DNA of 64,000 bases from Vicinamibacterales bacterium (lineage in GTDB: Bacteria > Acidobacteriota > Vicinamibacteria > Vicinamibacterales > UBA2999). The notes under the pieces were generated by a model, which was given only the letters and a program-made list of their open reading frames with translations, searched no databases and was not told the DNA's origin. Positions 40,124 through 49,185 of this stretch are shown piece after piece. The stretch spans positions 62,001 through 126,000 of the forward strand of contig JAWKHS010000005.1 of assembly GCA_041394705.1 (NCBI GenBank), written 5' to 3'. The translations under genes and the position numbers were made by a program. Positions within the stretch are counted from its first letter, which is position 1. Each line of letters starts with the position of its first letter.

Positions 40124-40879
40124 ATGGGGTCAAGACGACTGATCGGCCGCGTGATGCTGGCGGCAGTACTCGCCGTGGCCGGGCCGCGAGCGGGGCAAGG
40201 GCAGACGGAGGCGACGGCGGTGGCGGACGAGCCCGACTTCTCCGCCATCGTGCAGATCACGCGGGCGATCGTGGACGACAGTGGCGCGCTCGTACGGGAG
40301 CTGCCGGGGGCGCGGTACCGCCTGGCGCGGTTCGGAGGCCGGACGCGGCTCACCATGCTGCCGCCCGCGCTGCCCGGTGCGACGGACGGACTCGCCGGGC
40401 GCTACGCCGGTATGACCGTGGAAGGCGATCCGTCCACCGGCAGGCTCGACGTGCGGGATGACCTCGGCCGGACGGTGGCACTGGGCGATCCGGCCGCCGG
40501 TCCCTGGGCGGGGCCGGCCGCGGCTGCCGAGCCGCTCGTGGCGGCGCCGGGCGCGGCAACCGCCAGGCGGGCGCGCATCGAGCGGGAGTTCGGCGCCCGC
40601 GTGGGCCGGGTCCGGGGGCTGGATCGCTACCTGGCCCGGCAGGGCGACACGGTGCGGGAGGTCCTCGTGGCGCCCGACACCGCGCTCCCCGCGGAACTGA
40701 ACGTCGTGGCCGGACGCGTCCTCGTCGAGCGCCACACGTTCGAGTACCGCCGGCTGGCGGACGGAGGATGGGTCCGCCATCGCACTGTGAGCGCAGCGCC
40801 GGTCCCGGGCCAGCCGTCGCAGCGCCTGGTGAGCCTGACCGCCCTGGACGACATCCACGCGACGGGCGGTGCGCGGTGA
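40124..40879 (+). CDS. Secreted protein of unknown function, partner of the lipase gene
   Basis: A 251-residue protein from the ATG at 40124, with GAGG six bases ahead and a signal peptide (LIGRVMLAAVLAVAGPRAGQ). The mature part is mainly beta (VQITRAIVDDSGALVRELPG, RLARFGGRTRLTMLPP, LVERHTFEYRRLADGGWVRH) and has no recognised motif. Its stop overlaps the GTG of the alpha/beta hydrolase gene (GTGA). Such coupling with a secreted lipase suggests an accessory, for example a lipase-specific chaperone or inhibitor, but that is only context. Confidence 0.7.
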   Translation: MGSRRLIGRVMLAAVLAVAGPRAGQGQTEATAVADEPDFSAIVQITRAIVDDSGALVRELPGARYRLARFGGRTRLTMLPPALPGATDGLAGRYAGMTVEGDPSTGRLDVRDDLGRTVALGDPAAGPWAGPAAAAEPLVAAPGAATARRARIEREFGARVGRVRGLDRYLARQGDTVREVLVAPDTALPAELNVVAGRVLVERHTFEYRRLADGGWVRHRTVSAAPVPGQPSQRLVSLTALDDIHATGGAR

Positions 40880-42306
40880 GCGCCGCGCGGCGGCTGGCGG
40901 CCGCCTGGGTCGTCGCCACCCTCCTCCTTCCAGGCGAGAGCCGCGGGCAGGACGTGCCCGTGGTGTTCGTCCACGGCGCCTTCAGCAGCGGGGACACGTG
41001 GCGGGCGACGGCCACCCGGCTGGCGAACGTCCTGGCCATCAGTCCACACGTCGTCGACCTCTCCTCGCTCGCCACCATCGAGACGCAGGCCGGTCAACTC
41101 CAGGCGGCGAAGGGCTGGCTGCCGCCGTCCACGCTCGCGGTCGCGCACAGTCAGGGCGGGCTCGTGTCGCGGCAGTGGAGCCGCACGCGGAATCTCGACG
41201 GCCTCGTCACGCTGGGCACGCCGCACCAGGGGGCCCTCCTCTCGCAGCGCGGGCTCGACGTCATCCACTTCAACTACCTGGCCTACAACCTCATCGGCCT
41301 GGCCAGTTCGTGGGGGGCGGGTACCGAGTACGCCTGGATCACGGCCGCCCTGTCGAGCTACCTGTCCGCGGGCCTGCAGCTCACCTGGGGGACGGCGGCC
41401 GGGCTCGCGTCGGTCGTGGCCGTCAATGGGGTGGTCCCGGTCGCACCCGAACTCGTGCCGGGCTCCGCGTTCCTGCAAGGGCTCAACGGGAACCCCTCGC
41501 GCGAGGCGGCCGCCATCCGCCGGCGCGTGGGGTTGGCGTTCACGGCCGATCAGTACTGGCGGGCCGGCGTCGGGGTGGCGCTGGCGCCGGACCAGCGCGA
41601 GTGGGTCTGGGCCGTGATGCTCGTCCTGCCGCCCACGCTCGAGTACGCGGCGGCCTATCTGGACGTCACCTACCCGTCGAACCTCTCGGTCGTGTCCCTG
41701 GCGATGCAACTTCGGAACATCGCCGGCACGGTACGTGAGCTCGATCCACTCTGGTGCTGGGCGGTGACGAACGACCGCACCTGCCGGACGCCCCACGACG
41801 GCATCGTGGCCGTCAGCAGTCAGGCCTACCCGGGCGGCGTGAACTTCGCCGTCTACGGTCCCGCGCACACGCAGGAGACCGAGCGGAGCGACCGGCCGAT
41901 CTCCGACGCCCTCACGGGCGTCATGGGCGTGGCCGTCCGGACCACGGGCGGCGGCGGCGGCGGCGGCGAGGGCGCATCGTATGGCGGGGGCACGCGGCTC
42001 TACGCGGATCAGCAGATCACGTCGCCCGACGGCACGGTGGGCCTGCGGTATCAATCCGACGGCAATCTCGTCCTGTACCGGTCCGGCGCGCCAGTGTGGG
42101 CCTCCGGCACGCAGGGATTCGGCAGCGGGTACATGGAGATGCAGACCGACGGCAATCTCGTGGTCTACGACTCGGGGGGAGCGCCGCGCTGGGCCAGCGA
42201 CACCGCCGCGCCGGGCGCGGTCCTGCGGCTGCTGAATACCGGCGTGGCGACGATCGTGGACCCCTCGGGGACGCTCCTCTGGTCCACGGGAGTGGCGGTG
42301 CCATAG
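40876..42306 (+). CDS. Secreted alpha/beta-hydrolase (lipase-like) fused to a bulb-type lectin domain
   Basis: A 476-residue exported protein (signal peptide RLAAAWVVATLLLPGESRGQ). Residues 25-350 are an alpha/beta hydrolase with oxyanion stretch VVFVHGAFSSGDTWRA and nucleophile elbow VAHSQGGLVS (Ser in GxSxG). Ser-His-Asp completion is likely but not proven by eye. After a run of seven glycines, residues 375-476 form a B-lectin domain with two mannose-site motifs, QSDGNLVLY and QTDGNLVVY (consensus QxDxNxVxY). The lectin could tether the lipase to mannose-containing glycans. The third lectin repeat lacks the full motif. It is coupled to the preceding secreted protein. Confidence 0.88.
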   Translation: MSAARRLAAAWVVATLLLPGESRGQDVPVVFVHGAFSSGDTWRATATRLANVLAISPHVVDLSSLATIETQAGQLQAAKGWLPPSTLAVAHSQGGLVSRQWSRTRNLDGLVTLGTPHQGALLSQRGLDVIHFNYLAYNLIGLASSWGAGTEYAWITAALSSYLSAGLQLTWGTAAGLASVVAVNGVVPVAPELVPGSAFLQGLNGNPSREAAAIRRRVGLAFTADQYWRAGVGVALAPDQREWVWAVMLVLPPTLEYAAAYLDVTYPSNLSVVSLAMQLRNIAGTVRELDPLWCWAVTNDRTCRTPHDGIVAVSSQAYPGGVNFAVYGPAHTQETERSDRPISDALTGVMGVAVRTTGGGGGGGEGASYGGGTRLYADQQITSPDGTVGLRYQSDGNLVLYRSGAPVWASGTQGFGSGYMEMQTDGNLVVYDSGGAPRWASDTAAPGAVLRLLNTGVATIVDPSGTLLWSTGVAVP

Positions 42307-42361
42307 CGAACGATGCCGGGCGGCGGGCCGACCCGCCGCTCGTGCGTCCGGAGGAGCGCTC

Positions 42362-43588
42362 ATGCGAATCACCCACGACGGGAGAGCCCGGACGGCGACC
42401 GCCATCGCCGCGGCAGCCGCGGTGCCAGCCATCGCCATCGCGACAGCCGCGCAGCCATCGAACGTTCCTGCGCCCGGCCCCACCGCCTCGGTCGTCTGGC
42501 AGCTGCCGGGCGAGTCGGTCGGACGGCCGACGCACGACGACGACACGGCGTACTTCCTCTCCAAGGGCCGCGAAGTCGTCGCGATCCAGACGGACACCGG
42601 CGTCGTCCGCTGGCGATCGGGCACGGGCGTGGCCAGCACGGACGCCATCTTCGGCGACACCACGGCCGGCACCGCGGTCCGGCTGGCCGGCGACACCGTC
42701 GTGGCCGGCGACTGGGACGTCGTCGGGTTCGACCGGCGCACGGGCACGCGGCGATGGATCTACGAAGCGCCCAACGGCGACGGTCCAGGCCTGTTCCTGG
42801 GCGCGACTGCCGGAGACGTCGTGTACACAGGGTCGCCGGACGGCCGCATGTACGCGATCGACGCGGCACGGGGCCGCCTCCTCTGGACGACGCACGTGGT
42901 GGACACGCCAGGCGTGCGGTCCACGCTCTTCGAACCGGTCGTCGACGGCGAGTTCGTGGCCGCCACCTACTCCACGTACAACCTGCCGGGCGTGGGCGGC
43001 GTCGTGGTGGTCGACGCGGCCTCGGGGCGCCTCCGCTGGAAGACCGAGTTCCCGAAGCCCCGCGAGTCGTGGCAGAGCACGATTCGCGCCGGCGGCCCGG
43101 TGTGGGTGGACGACCTGCTGATCGCGGCCGCCACCGACGGCAACCTGTACGCGTTCGACGCCGCCACGGGCGTCGTGCGGTGGGCCTTTCCGCGGCTCGA
43201 CGGCCCCTTCTCGGGCGCCATCGCCTCACCCGACATCGACCAGCGCGCGCTGGTGCGCGCCGGCCGGCTGATCGTCGCGGGATCGACGACCGGGCTCGTG
43301 GTGGCGTACGACGTGGACACGCGCCGCGAGCGCTGGCGCCACGATGCCGGCTATTGGGGGTCCCCCACGTTCAGCCTCGCCGCCGATGACCGGCTGGCCT
43401 ATCTGCCCTTCTTCGGAGGCTTCATCGTGGCGGTCGACCTCACCAACGGCCAGGAGCAATGGCGATTCGGAGACTTCAGGATGGGATTCCTCTGGGCCCC
43501 TTCACCGCACGGCGACAAGGTCTACGCCAGCGCCTCCAGCGCGGGCTTCTACGCGCTCGCCACCCGGCGTCCGGGGGGACAGCCGTGA
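42362..43588 (+). CDS. Secreted PQQ-type beta-propeller repeat protein
   Basis: A 408-residue protein with an N-terminal signal (AIAAAAAVPAIAIATAAQ) and repeated blades of the quinoprotein type. Each repeat contains D-x-x-T-G-x-x-x-W-R-x or close variants: AIQTDTGVVRWRSGTG, DRRTGTRRWIYEAP, DAASGRLRWKTEFP, DAATGVVRWAFPR and DVDTRRERWRHDAG. Seven to eight blades are expected. It lacks a recognisable catalytic dehydrogenase site, so it is more likely a scaffold, BamB-like, or a binding protein. The stop overlaps the next gene (GTGA), and the preceding lipase ends 55 bases upstream. Confidence 0.87.
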   Translation: MRITHDGRARTATAIAAAAAVPAIAIATAAQPSNVPAPGPTASVVWQLPGESVGRPTHDDDTAYFLSKGREVVAIQTDTGVVRWRSGTGVASTDAIFGDTTAGTAVRLAGDTVVAGDWDVVGFDRRTGTRRWIYEAPNGDGPGLFLGATAGDVVYTGSPDGRMYAIDAARGRLLWTTHVVDTPGVRSTLFEPVVDGEFVAATYSTYNLPGVGGVVVVDAASGRLRWKTEFPKPRESWQSTIRAGGPVWVDDLLIAAATDGNLYAFDAATGVVRWAFPRLDGPFSGAIASPDIDQRALVRAGRLIVAGSTTGLVVAYDVDTRRERWRHDAGYWGSPTFSLAADDRLAYLPFFGGFIVAVDLTNGQEQWRFGDFRMGFLWAPSPHGDKVYASASSAGFYALATRRPGGQP

Positions 43589-44055
43589 CCGCGCGCGCGG
43601 CGGTCGCCCTGCTTGCCCTGGTCCTGGCCTCGCCGGGTTGCGGGCGGTCGACGCGATCGAGTCCTACGGGCCCGTCGCCCGACGGGCCGTGGACCGGGAC
43701 GTGGTCCGGCACGGTTGCCGACCCGGCCAACGGGACCGGCACGATTCGCCTCACGATCGATGACTACCGCATCGACGCGACACGGAGCTTCTTCGTGGGC
43801 ACCTGGACCACGTCGTTCGGCGAGGTGTCGAGGAATGCGGCCGGAACGCTGGCTGGCGGAACGACCGGCGGCACGGGCGTGCTCACCCTCACGCCCGTGC
43901 CGGTGCCGCCGTGCGCCACGCCGCCTCCGTTCCCGGGCGCCGTCGGCTCCTACACGGCGCCGGCCCTCACGCTGGACGGCGACACCATCCGCGGCAGCTA
44001 CCAGTTCGGAACCTGCACGAGCGCCGTGCCTGGCACGATCGAGCTGCGGCGCTGA
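43585..44055 (+). CDS. Small lipoprotein of unknown function
   Basis: A 156-residue protein starting at a GTG that overlaps the propeller stop. The lipobox LVLASPGC puts the lipidated cysteine at residue 19. A Ser/Pro linker is followed by a small beta-barrel-like domain (WTGTWSGTVADPANG, TIRLTIDDYRI, TWTTSFGEVS, TLDGDTIRGSYQFGTC). This resembles the short lipoprotein domains common in Acidobacteriota, but I cannot name a family. It probably shares the operon with the two secreted proteins upstream. Confidence 0.75.
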   Translation: MTARAAVALLALVLASPGCGRSTRSSPTGPSPDGPWTGTWSGTVADPANGTGTIRLTIDDYRIDATRSFFVGTWTTSFGEVSRNAAGTLAGGTTGGTGVLTLTPVPVPPCATPPPFPGAVGSYTAPALTLDGDTIRGSYQFGTCTSAVPGTIELRR

Positions 44056-44080
44056 GCGCGCGGGCGCGAGCGGACCGCCC

Positions 44081-45712
44081 TCACCGCCTGGACCAGAGCA
44101 CCTCGGCGATCTGCATCTTCGCCGACCGGCCCTTGACGTGCACGGCGTCGAGGGGCTGGTAGGTCACGCTGGCGTCCACGGCCTGCATCGTGTGCTCGCT
44201 GATGATGATCTGGCCGGCCTGCGCCAGGTGCTCCAGGCGCGAGGCCGTGTTCACCGAATCGCCGATGGCGGTGTAGTCGAGCCGCGCCTCCGACCCGATG
44301 AACCCGACGATGGCGGGCCCCGTGTTGATGCCGACGCCCACGCCGATCTCGGGCCGGCCGGCGGCCTTCAGTTCCTCGTTCAGCCCGACGACGGCCCGCT
44401 GGATGTCGATGGCCGCGCGCACGGCCTTCACCGCGTCGCGCTCGGTCGCGTAGGGCGCCCCGAACAGCGCCATTACGCCGTCGCCGATGTACTTGTCGAG
44501 GGTGCCTCCATAGCGGAAGATCACCTCGCTCATCACGGTGAAGAACCGGTTCAGGAGATCGACCACCGCCTCCGGCGGCGTGGATTCCGCCAGGGGCGTG
44601 AAGCCTCGCAGGTCGGCGAAGAGGACAGTCACCATGAGGCGGGCGCCGCCGGGCCGGATCTCCTTCGTCGGATCCAGCAGCACGTCGTCGACGAGCTGCT
44701 GCGGCAGGAACCGTTCGTATTTCTCGCGCGCCTGTGCCTCGCGCTGCAGCGCCTCGTGCGCGCGCACCGTGTCCAGCGCGATGCCGGTCTGGACGGCGAC
44801 GGCATTGAGCAGGTCGAGATCGTCGGTGGAGAACGATCGGGCCATGTCCTGCAGGTCGGCATAGATGACGCCCAGGAGGCCCTTGCGGCCGATGATCGGC
44901 GCGGCCATCACGGAGTGCGTCTGGCTGACCCTGAGGCTCTCTGGAACCGGCTGGTCCCCGCGGAGCGTGTTCTCGAGCAGCACCGACACCCGCTGCTTCG
45001 CCACGTTGTCGAAGACGGTGCGGCTCACGCGCAGCGGCTGGGTTGGCCCGACGGCGTCCTCGACGGGCTCGGGCCGTCGGACGCGGGAGGCGACATGCGT
45101 CATGTCGCCCCGCTCGCTCCGCTGGTAAATCACGACCCGCGCCGCGGGCGTCACCTGCATCAGGATGCCGATGACCTTCGCGTGCACGTCGTCCAGCGAG
45201 AAGACCGAGCCCAGCGTGCGGCTCAGCTCGTAGAACAGGCCCAGCACGCGCGTCTTCTTCTCGAGCTCGTACAGGAGCCCTTCAGGCGACACGTCGCGCT
45301 TCTCGCCCGGACCCGCGCCCTGCACGCCCGAATGAAGCACGTCGGCCGGCGAGACCTTGAGCACCTCGCGCATGCCGGGGTCCCCCGCCTCGTCGGCGAA
45401 GGGAATGGCGTCGGTCGGTTCGAACACGAGCGTGAAGTCGCCCACTTTCAGGACGTCGTTCGGCGCGAGCCGCTCGGGATCCGAGCCCAGGCGCCGCCCG
45501 TTCAGGAACGTGCCGTTGCGGCTGCCCAGATCCTCGACGGTGACCGTCGCGCCGGAGCGGACGAAGCGGGCGTGGCGCCGGGAGATGCGGGCGTCGTCCA
45601 GGATCAGGCCGGCCTGGGCACGGCCCAGGGTCGTCTCGCCTTCCGGAAGCGCGTGGGACGCGAGACGCCCGTCCAGGGCCTGGACGCGGACGATCGGAGA
45701 CTGGCGGCGCAT
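44081..45712 (-). CDS. FHA-GAF-class III adenylate/guanylate cyclase
   Basis: A 543-residue signalling protein. Residues 5-100 are an FHA domain (TLGRAQAGLILDDARISRRH, EDLGSRNGTFLNGRRL), which binds phosphothreonine. Residues 145-320 are a GAF domain that could sense a small ligand. Residues 350-543 form a class III cyclase with metal aspartates in LFADLRGFTPLAE and IGDGVMALFG. Lys in LDKYIGD and the YTAIGDSVNTASR segment support ATP as substrate. It should make cAMP in response to a phosphorylated partner and a GAF ligand. There is no membrane helix. It converges with the lipoprotein gene, 25 bases away. Confidence 0.92.
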   Translation of the reverse strand: MRRQSPIVRVQALDGRLASHALPEGETTLGRAQAGLILDDARISRRHARFVRSGATVTVEDLGSRNGTFLNGRRLGSDPERLAPNDVLKVGDFTLVFEPTDAIPFADEAGDPGMREVLKVSPADVLHSGVQGAGPGEKRDVSPEGLLYELEKKTRVLGLFYELSRTLGSVFSLDDVHAKVIGILMQVTPAARVVIYQRSERGDMTHVASRVRRPEPVEDAVGPTQPLRVSRTVFDNVAKQRVSVLLENTLRGDQPVPESLRVSQTHSVMAAPIIGRKGLLGVIYADLQDMARSFSTDDLDLLNAVAVQTGIALDTVRAHEALQREAQAREKYERFLPQQLVDDVLLDPTKEIRPGGARLMVTVLFADLRGFTPLAESTPPEAVVDLLNRFFTVMSEVIFRYGGTLDKYIGDGVMALFGAPYATERDAVKAVRAAIDIQRAVVGLNEELKAAGRPEIGVGVGINTGPAIVGFIGSEARLDYTAIGDSVNTASRLEHLAQAGQIIISEHTMQAVDASVTYQPLDAVHVKGRSAKMQIAEVLWSRR

Positions 45713-45723
45713 CGGGCGGAACG

Positions 45724-47202
45724 TCAGCGGAGCTTGGAGTGCCGCATCCCGTAGGCCCCGTAGACGAGCAGGCCCAGCACGAGCCACACGCCGAAGCGCT
45801 CCCAGGCAGGGGCCGGCAGTCCGGCCATCACGAACACACAGGCGAGCGCGCCCAGCGGCGCGACGACCCAGACCAGGGGAACGCGGAACGGCCGCGGCCG
45901 TTCGGGCTCCAGCACGCGGAGCACGAGCACGCCGATCGAGACGAGGGTGAAGGCGAAGAGCGTGCCGATGTTCGTCAGGTCGTAGGTTTCGGCGGCGTCG
46001 CCGATGGCCGCCGCCAGCGCCACGACCACGCCCGTCACGAGCGTCGTGGTGGCCGGCACGCCCGTGCGCGGGCTCACGCGGGAGGCCCACGCCGGCAGGA
46101 GGCCGTCACGGGCCATCGCGAAGAAGATCCGCGGCTGGCCGTACTGGAACACCAGCAGCACCGCCGTCATGGACACGGCCGCGCCGAGTGCGACGATCCA
46201 GCCGACGGTGCTGTAGCCGGCGATCTCGAGCGCGCGGGCCAGAGGGTCCGCCACGGCCAGTTGCTGGTACGGCACCATGCCGGTCAGCACGGCGCCGACG
46301 ATGACGTAAATCAGCGTGCAGATCGCCAGCCCGCCGAGGATGCCGATGGGCAGGTTGCGCTGCGGGTTGATGGTCTCCTCGGCCGCCGTCGAGATGGCGT
46401 CGAAGCCGATGTAGGCGAAGAAGACGATCGCCGCCCCCTGGTGAATGCCCGTGAACCCGTTGGGGGCGAACGGCTGGTAGTTCGCGGGGTTGATGCTCCG
46501 GAGCCCGACGGCGATGAACAGCCCCAGGGCCAGCAGCTTCACGACCACCATCACGTTGTTGGCGCTGGCGCTCTCCCTCGCACCGCGCAGGAGGAGCCAC
46601 GTGATGAAGGCCACGATCAGGAACGCGGGGAGGTTCAGGAGGATGGGCACGCCGAGCAGATGCGGGGCCGAGCCGATGAGGGCGTGCACGTCGGGATTCG
46701 AGCTGAGCGCGGCCGTCCGGTAGCCCGTGGTGAGCCAGACCGGCAACTCCAGGCCGAAGCCGCGCAGGAGCGTGGTGAAGTAGTCGCCCCACGAGATGGC
46801 CACGGCCACGTTGCCGACGGCGTATTCGAGGATGAGGTCCCACCCGATGATCCAGGCGACGAACTCCCCCAGCGTGGCGTACGCATAGGCGTAGGCGCTG
46901 CCGGCCTGCGGGATCATGGCCGCCAGTTCCGCGTAGCAGAGCGCCGCGAGCGCGCACGCACCGCCGAGCAGGAGGAACGAGAACACGAGCGCCGGGCCCG
47001 CGCCGTACCGGATGATCGCGCCGCTCGGATCCGTCTGGCCGGCGGCCGCCGTGCCAATCGCGCCGAAGATCCCGGCGCCGATGACGGCGCCGATAGCCAG
47101 CATCACGAGGTCCCCGGCGCCCAGCACGCGGCGCAGCGACTCGGCGCCGCCTTCGTGGGCGGTCAGTGCGGCGATGGGTTTGCGTCGGAGCAGGGATGCC
47201 AT
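45724..47202 (-). CDS. APC-superfamily amino-acid permease (cationic amino-acid transporter type)
   Basis: A 492-residue protein with 12 to 14 helices. The N-terminus LRRVLGAGDLVMLAIGAVIG then GAGIFG is typical of the CAT/YfnA subfamily. TM6 reads AAIVFFAYIGFDAISTAAEE, and TM8 carries RIFFAMARDGLLP. It should import amino acids, perhaps arginine- or lysine-like, with protons. It differs from the LAT-like permease at 14337-15749 in these signature regions. The cyclase gene starts 11 bases downstream of its stop on the same strand, so the two may be cotranscribed. Confidence 0.92.
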   Translation of the reverse strand: MASLLRRKPIAALTAHEGGAESLRRVLGAGDLVMLAIGAVIGAGIFGAIGTAAAGQTDPSGAIIRYGAGPALVFSFLLLGGACALAALCYAELAAMIPQAGSAYAYAYATLGEFVAWIIGWDLILEYAVGNVAVAISWGDYFTTLLRGFGLELPVWLTTGYRTAALSSNPDVHALIGSAPHLLGVPILLNLPAFLIVAFITWLLLRGARESASANNVMVVVKLLALGLFIAVGLRSINPANYQPFAPNGFTGIHQGAAIVFFAYIGFDAISTAAEETINPQRNLPIGILGGLAICTLIYVIVGAVLTGMVPYQQLAVADPLARALEIAGYSTVGWIVALGAAVSMTAVLLVFQYGQPRIFFAMARDGLLPAWASRVSPRTGVPATTTLVTGVVVALAAAIGDAAETYDLTNIGTLFAFTLVSIGVLVLRVLEPERPRPFRVPLVWVVAPLGALACVFVMAGLPAPAWERFGVWLVLGLLVYGAYGMRHSKLR

Positions 47203-47252
47203 CCGATCGGTGGACCGCGGCTAGGTTAGTCGCGCTCGGCTGGCTGGCGCAA

Positions 47253-48257
47253 TCAGGGAATGGCGTCGAACCGGAACACGGAGTCCGAGGTGGCCGCGAT
47301 GAGCTCGCCGGCGGGGCCGAACGCGATGCCGACCAGGCCGGGGCCGGCCACCACGGGCCGCCGCGGCGCGCCGATCGACACGCGGTGTACGGCCGCCGCC
47401 CCGGCCAGCGCGTCCACGACGTGCAGGACGCCGTGCCGGTCGAAGGCGAGCCCCTGGGGACGCCCGAACGCCCGGTCGATGACCTCACACCGGCCGTCGG
47501 CGTCGAAGCGGTAGACGGCGTCGTGCGTCGCCAGCGTGGGTCCGGTGACGTACAGCCGCTCGTCCGGTCCCATCGCCAGGTGATAGGCCGCGACGCTCGG
47601 GGGGAGGGTGGCGAAGGTCTGCGTGCGCGCGCCGTCGGGCGCCACGCGGTGAATCGTGCCCGTCCGATCCCCCACGAAGAGGGTGCCATCGGGCGCGAAC
47701 GCCAGTCCGCACGCCACGCCGAGCTCGGTGGCGAACGGCTCGGCGCGTCCCTCGGGGCTCACGCGGTAGACGGCCCCATCGAAGCGGCTCGACACGTGGA
47801 GCACGCCGGCCGGCGAGAAGGCCAGGCTCGTCGCGTTGACGATGCCCTCGACGAACGGCTCGCGCCCGCCGTCGGGACCGATGCGGTAGACCGAGACCGG
47901 CACCTGCTGGCCCCGCGGGCCGCTGAAGGCACAATAGAGGCGGCCCTCGCCGTCGAAGGCCGGACTGTCCACGGTGTGGAGGCCAGTGGCCAAGGGCACG
48001 CCGACCGTGACGAACGCCGTGGCCCCGGGGGACCACGCCGCCCGGACCGGCACGGCCCCGGGGTTCCGCAGTACGGGCACCTCCACCGCCACGCGGTCCG
48101 GGGAAGAGAACAACACGCGAGCGGCCGCGCCGCCGATCGAGACCGCGGCGTCGGCGGCGGTCACGGGAGGCAGACCCTTGCCACGCAGCCATAGCCGCGC
48201 CCCAGGCAACACGCACGGCGGGTCGATGCCGGTCAGCGTCGGGACGGCGGGAGCCAC
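47253..48257 (-). CDS. IPT/TIG plus SMP-30/NHL-like beta-propeller protein
   Basis: A 334-residue protein from the GTG at 48257; the frame stays open to an upstream ATG at 48311, but that would overlap the divergent gene. Residues 5-95 look like an IPT/TIG Ig-fold (PTLTGIDPPCVLPGARLWLR, VAVEVPVLRNPGAVPV). Residues 100-334 are a six-bladed propeller with repeats such as VNATSLAFSPAGVLHVSS, VACGLAFAPDGTLFVGDR, GLAFDRHGVLHVVD and GIAFGPAGELIAAT. Propellers of this type are lactonases or binding proteins; a lactonase metal site is not obvious. No signal peptide is seen, so it may be cytoplasmic. Confidence 0.8.
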   Translation of the reverse strand: MAPAVPTLTGIDPPCVLPGARLWLRGKGLPPVTAADAAVSIGGAAARVLFSSPDRVAVEVPVLRNPGAVPVRAAWSPGATAFVTVGVPLATGLHTVDSPAFDGEGRLYCAFSGPRGQQVPVSVYRIGPDGGREPFVEGIVNATSLAFSPAGVLHVSSRFDGAVYRVSPEGRAEPFATELGVACGLAFAPDGTLFVGDRTGTIHRVAPDGARTQTFATLPPSVAAYHLAMGPDERLYVTGPTLATHDAVYRFDADGRCEVIDRAFGRPQGLAFDRHGVLHVVDALAGAAAVHRVSIGAPRRPVVAGPGLVGIAFGPAGELIAATSDSVFRFDAIP

Positions 48258-48304
48258 GGCGCCGATCGTAGCGCACGCGGATGGGCCTCTGGTACGATCC
48301 GCCG

Positions 48305-49012
48305 ATGACATGCCCCGGCTGCGGCCAGGAGATGGCGGCGCTGTCCCTGGCCGGCCATTACGGGCGAACCATCGCCATCGACGTCTGCCACGGCTGCAAC
48401 CACGTCTGGTTCGATGCCCAGGAGGACCTGCACCTCGCGCCCGGTGGGGTGCTGGCGCTGTTCGAAGACATGGGCCGGGCCGCGCAGGAGGCGCGGACCG
48501 TCGTGGCGGCGCGCAAGCCGTGCCCGCGATGCGGCTCGGGCCTCCTGCGGACGCGCGATCGCATCAAGACGACGCCCTACGAATACTTCCGGTGCACGCA
48601 GGGCCACGGGCGCTTCATGGGCTTCGGCGCGTTCCTTCGGGCCCGCCGCTTCGTCCGGGACCTGGATGCCGCCGAAGTATCGCGCCTGCGCGCTGACGCC
48701 CGCGTCATCAAGTGCGTGAACTGCGGCGCCTCGACCGACATCACCGTGGAATCGGTGTGCCAGTACTGCCGGGCGCCGATCGCGGTGCTCGACGCCGACC
48801 AGCTCTCGAAGACGCTGGCCGACCTCGAGGCGGCAGAGGCCGCACGGGGCAAGGTCGATCCATCGTGGCCGCTCAAGGCCGCGCAGGTGCGGCGTGAAAC
48901 CGAGGCCGCCTTCGCCGCACTGCAGGGCGGCCGCGGTACGACGCCCCACCTGGACCTCATCGAGGCCGGCCTGGCCTTGTTCGCAAACGTCATCAGCGCC
49001 CTTCGTCGCTAG
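48305..49012 (+). CDS. Zinc-ribbon protein of unknown function
   Basis: A 235-residue soluble protein with three cysteine-pair zinc ribbons: MTCPGCGQEM with DVCHGCNHVWFD, KPCPRCGSGLL, and IKCVNCGASTDI with SVCQYCRAPI. The middle ribbon is followed by YEYFRCTQGHGRFMGFGAFL, with further Cys/His ligands. A helical C-terminus (about 160-235) may mediate dimerisation. Similar multi-ribbon proteins are widespread and uncharacterised. The start ATG lies 48 bases from the divergent propeller start, so both must share a very short regulatory gap. Confidence 0.8.
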   Translation: MTCPGCGQEMAALSLAGHYGRTIAIDVCHGCNHVWFDAQEDLHLAPGGVLALFEDMGRAAQEARTVVAARKPCPRCGSGLLRTRDRIKTTPYEYFRCTQGHGRFMGFGAFLRARRFVRDLDAAEVSRLRADARVIKCVNCGASTDITVESVCQYCRAPIAVLDADQLSKTLADLEAAEAARGKVDPSWPLKAAQVRRETEAAFAALQGGRGTTPHLDLIEAGLALFANVISALRR

Positions 49013-49040
49013 TGTTCCGAACCGAAGTTCGGTGACAAGT

Positions 49041-49063
49041 GATCCGGGCGCGGCGCCCGGATC
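49041..49063. terminator. Hairpin in the convergent gap after the zinc-ribbon gene
   Basis: A perfect 9-bp stem (gatccgggc / gcccggatc) with a five-base loop lies 28 bases after the zinc-ribbon stop, in a 173-base gap that also ends the HNH gene from the other side. No T-run follows. It is a possible terminator for the plus-strand gene. Confidence 0.4.
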
Positions 49064-49185
49064 GCCAGGCACGACGACCGAACATACGGTGAGTATTCGA
49101 GCGAGAAGCAACGCCGCGAGGCGGGATGCCCCGCCCGGAGCATGTCAGCGAACGTCGGTTGCGGGACACGAGGTCCGGGCGGCGC

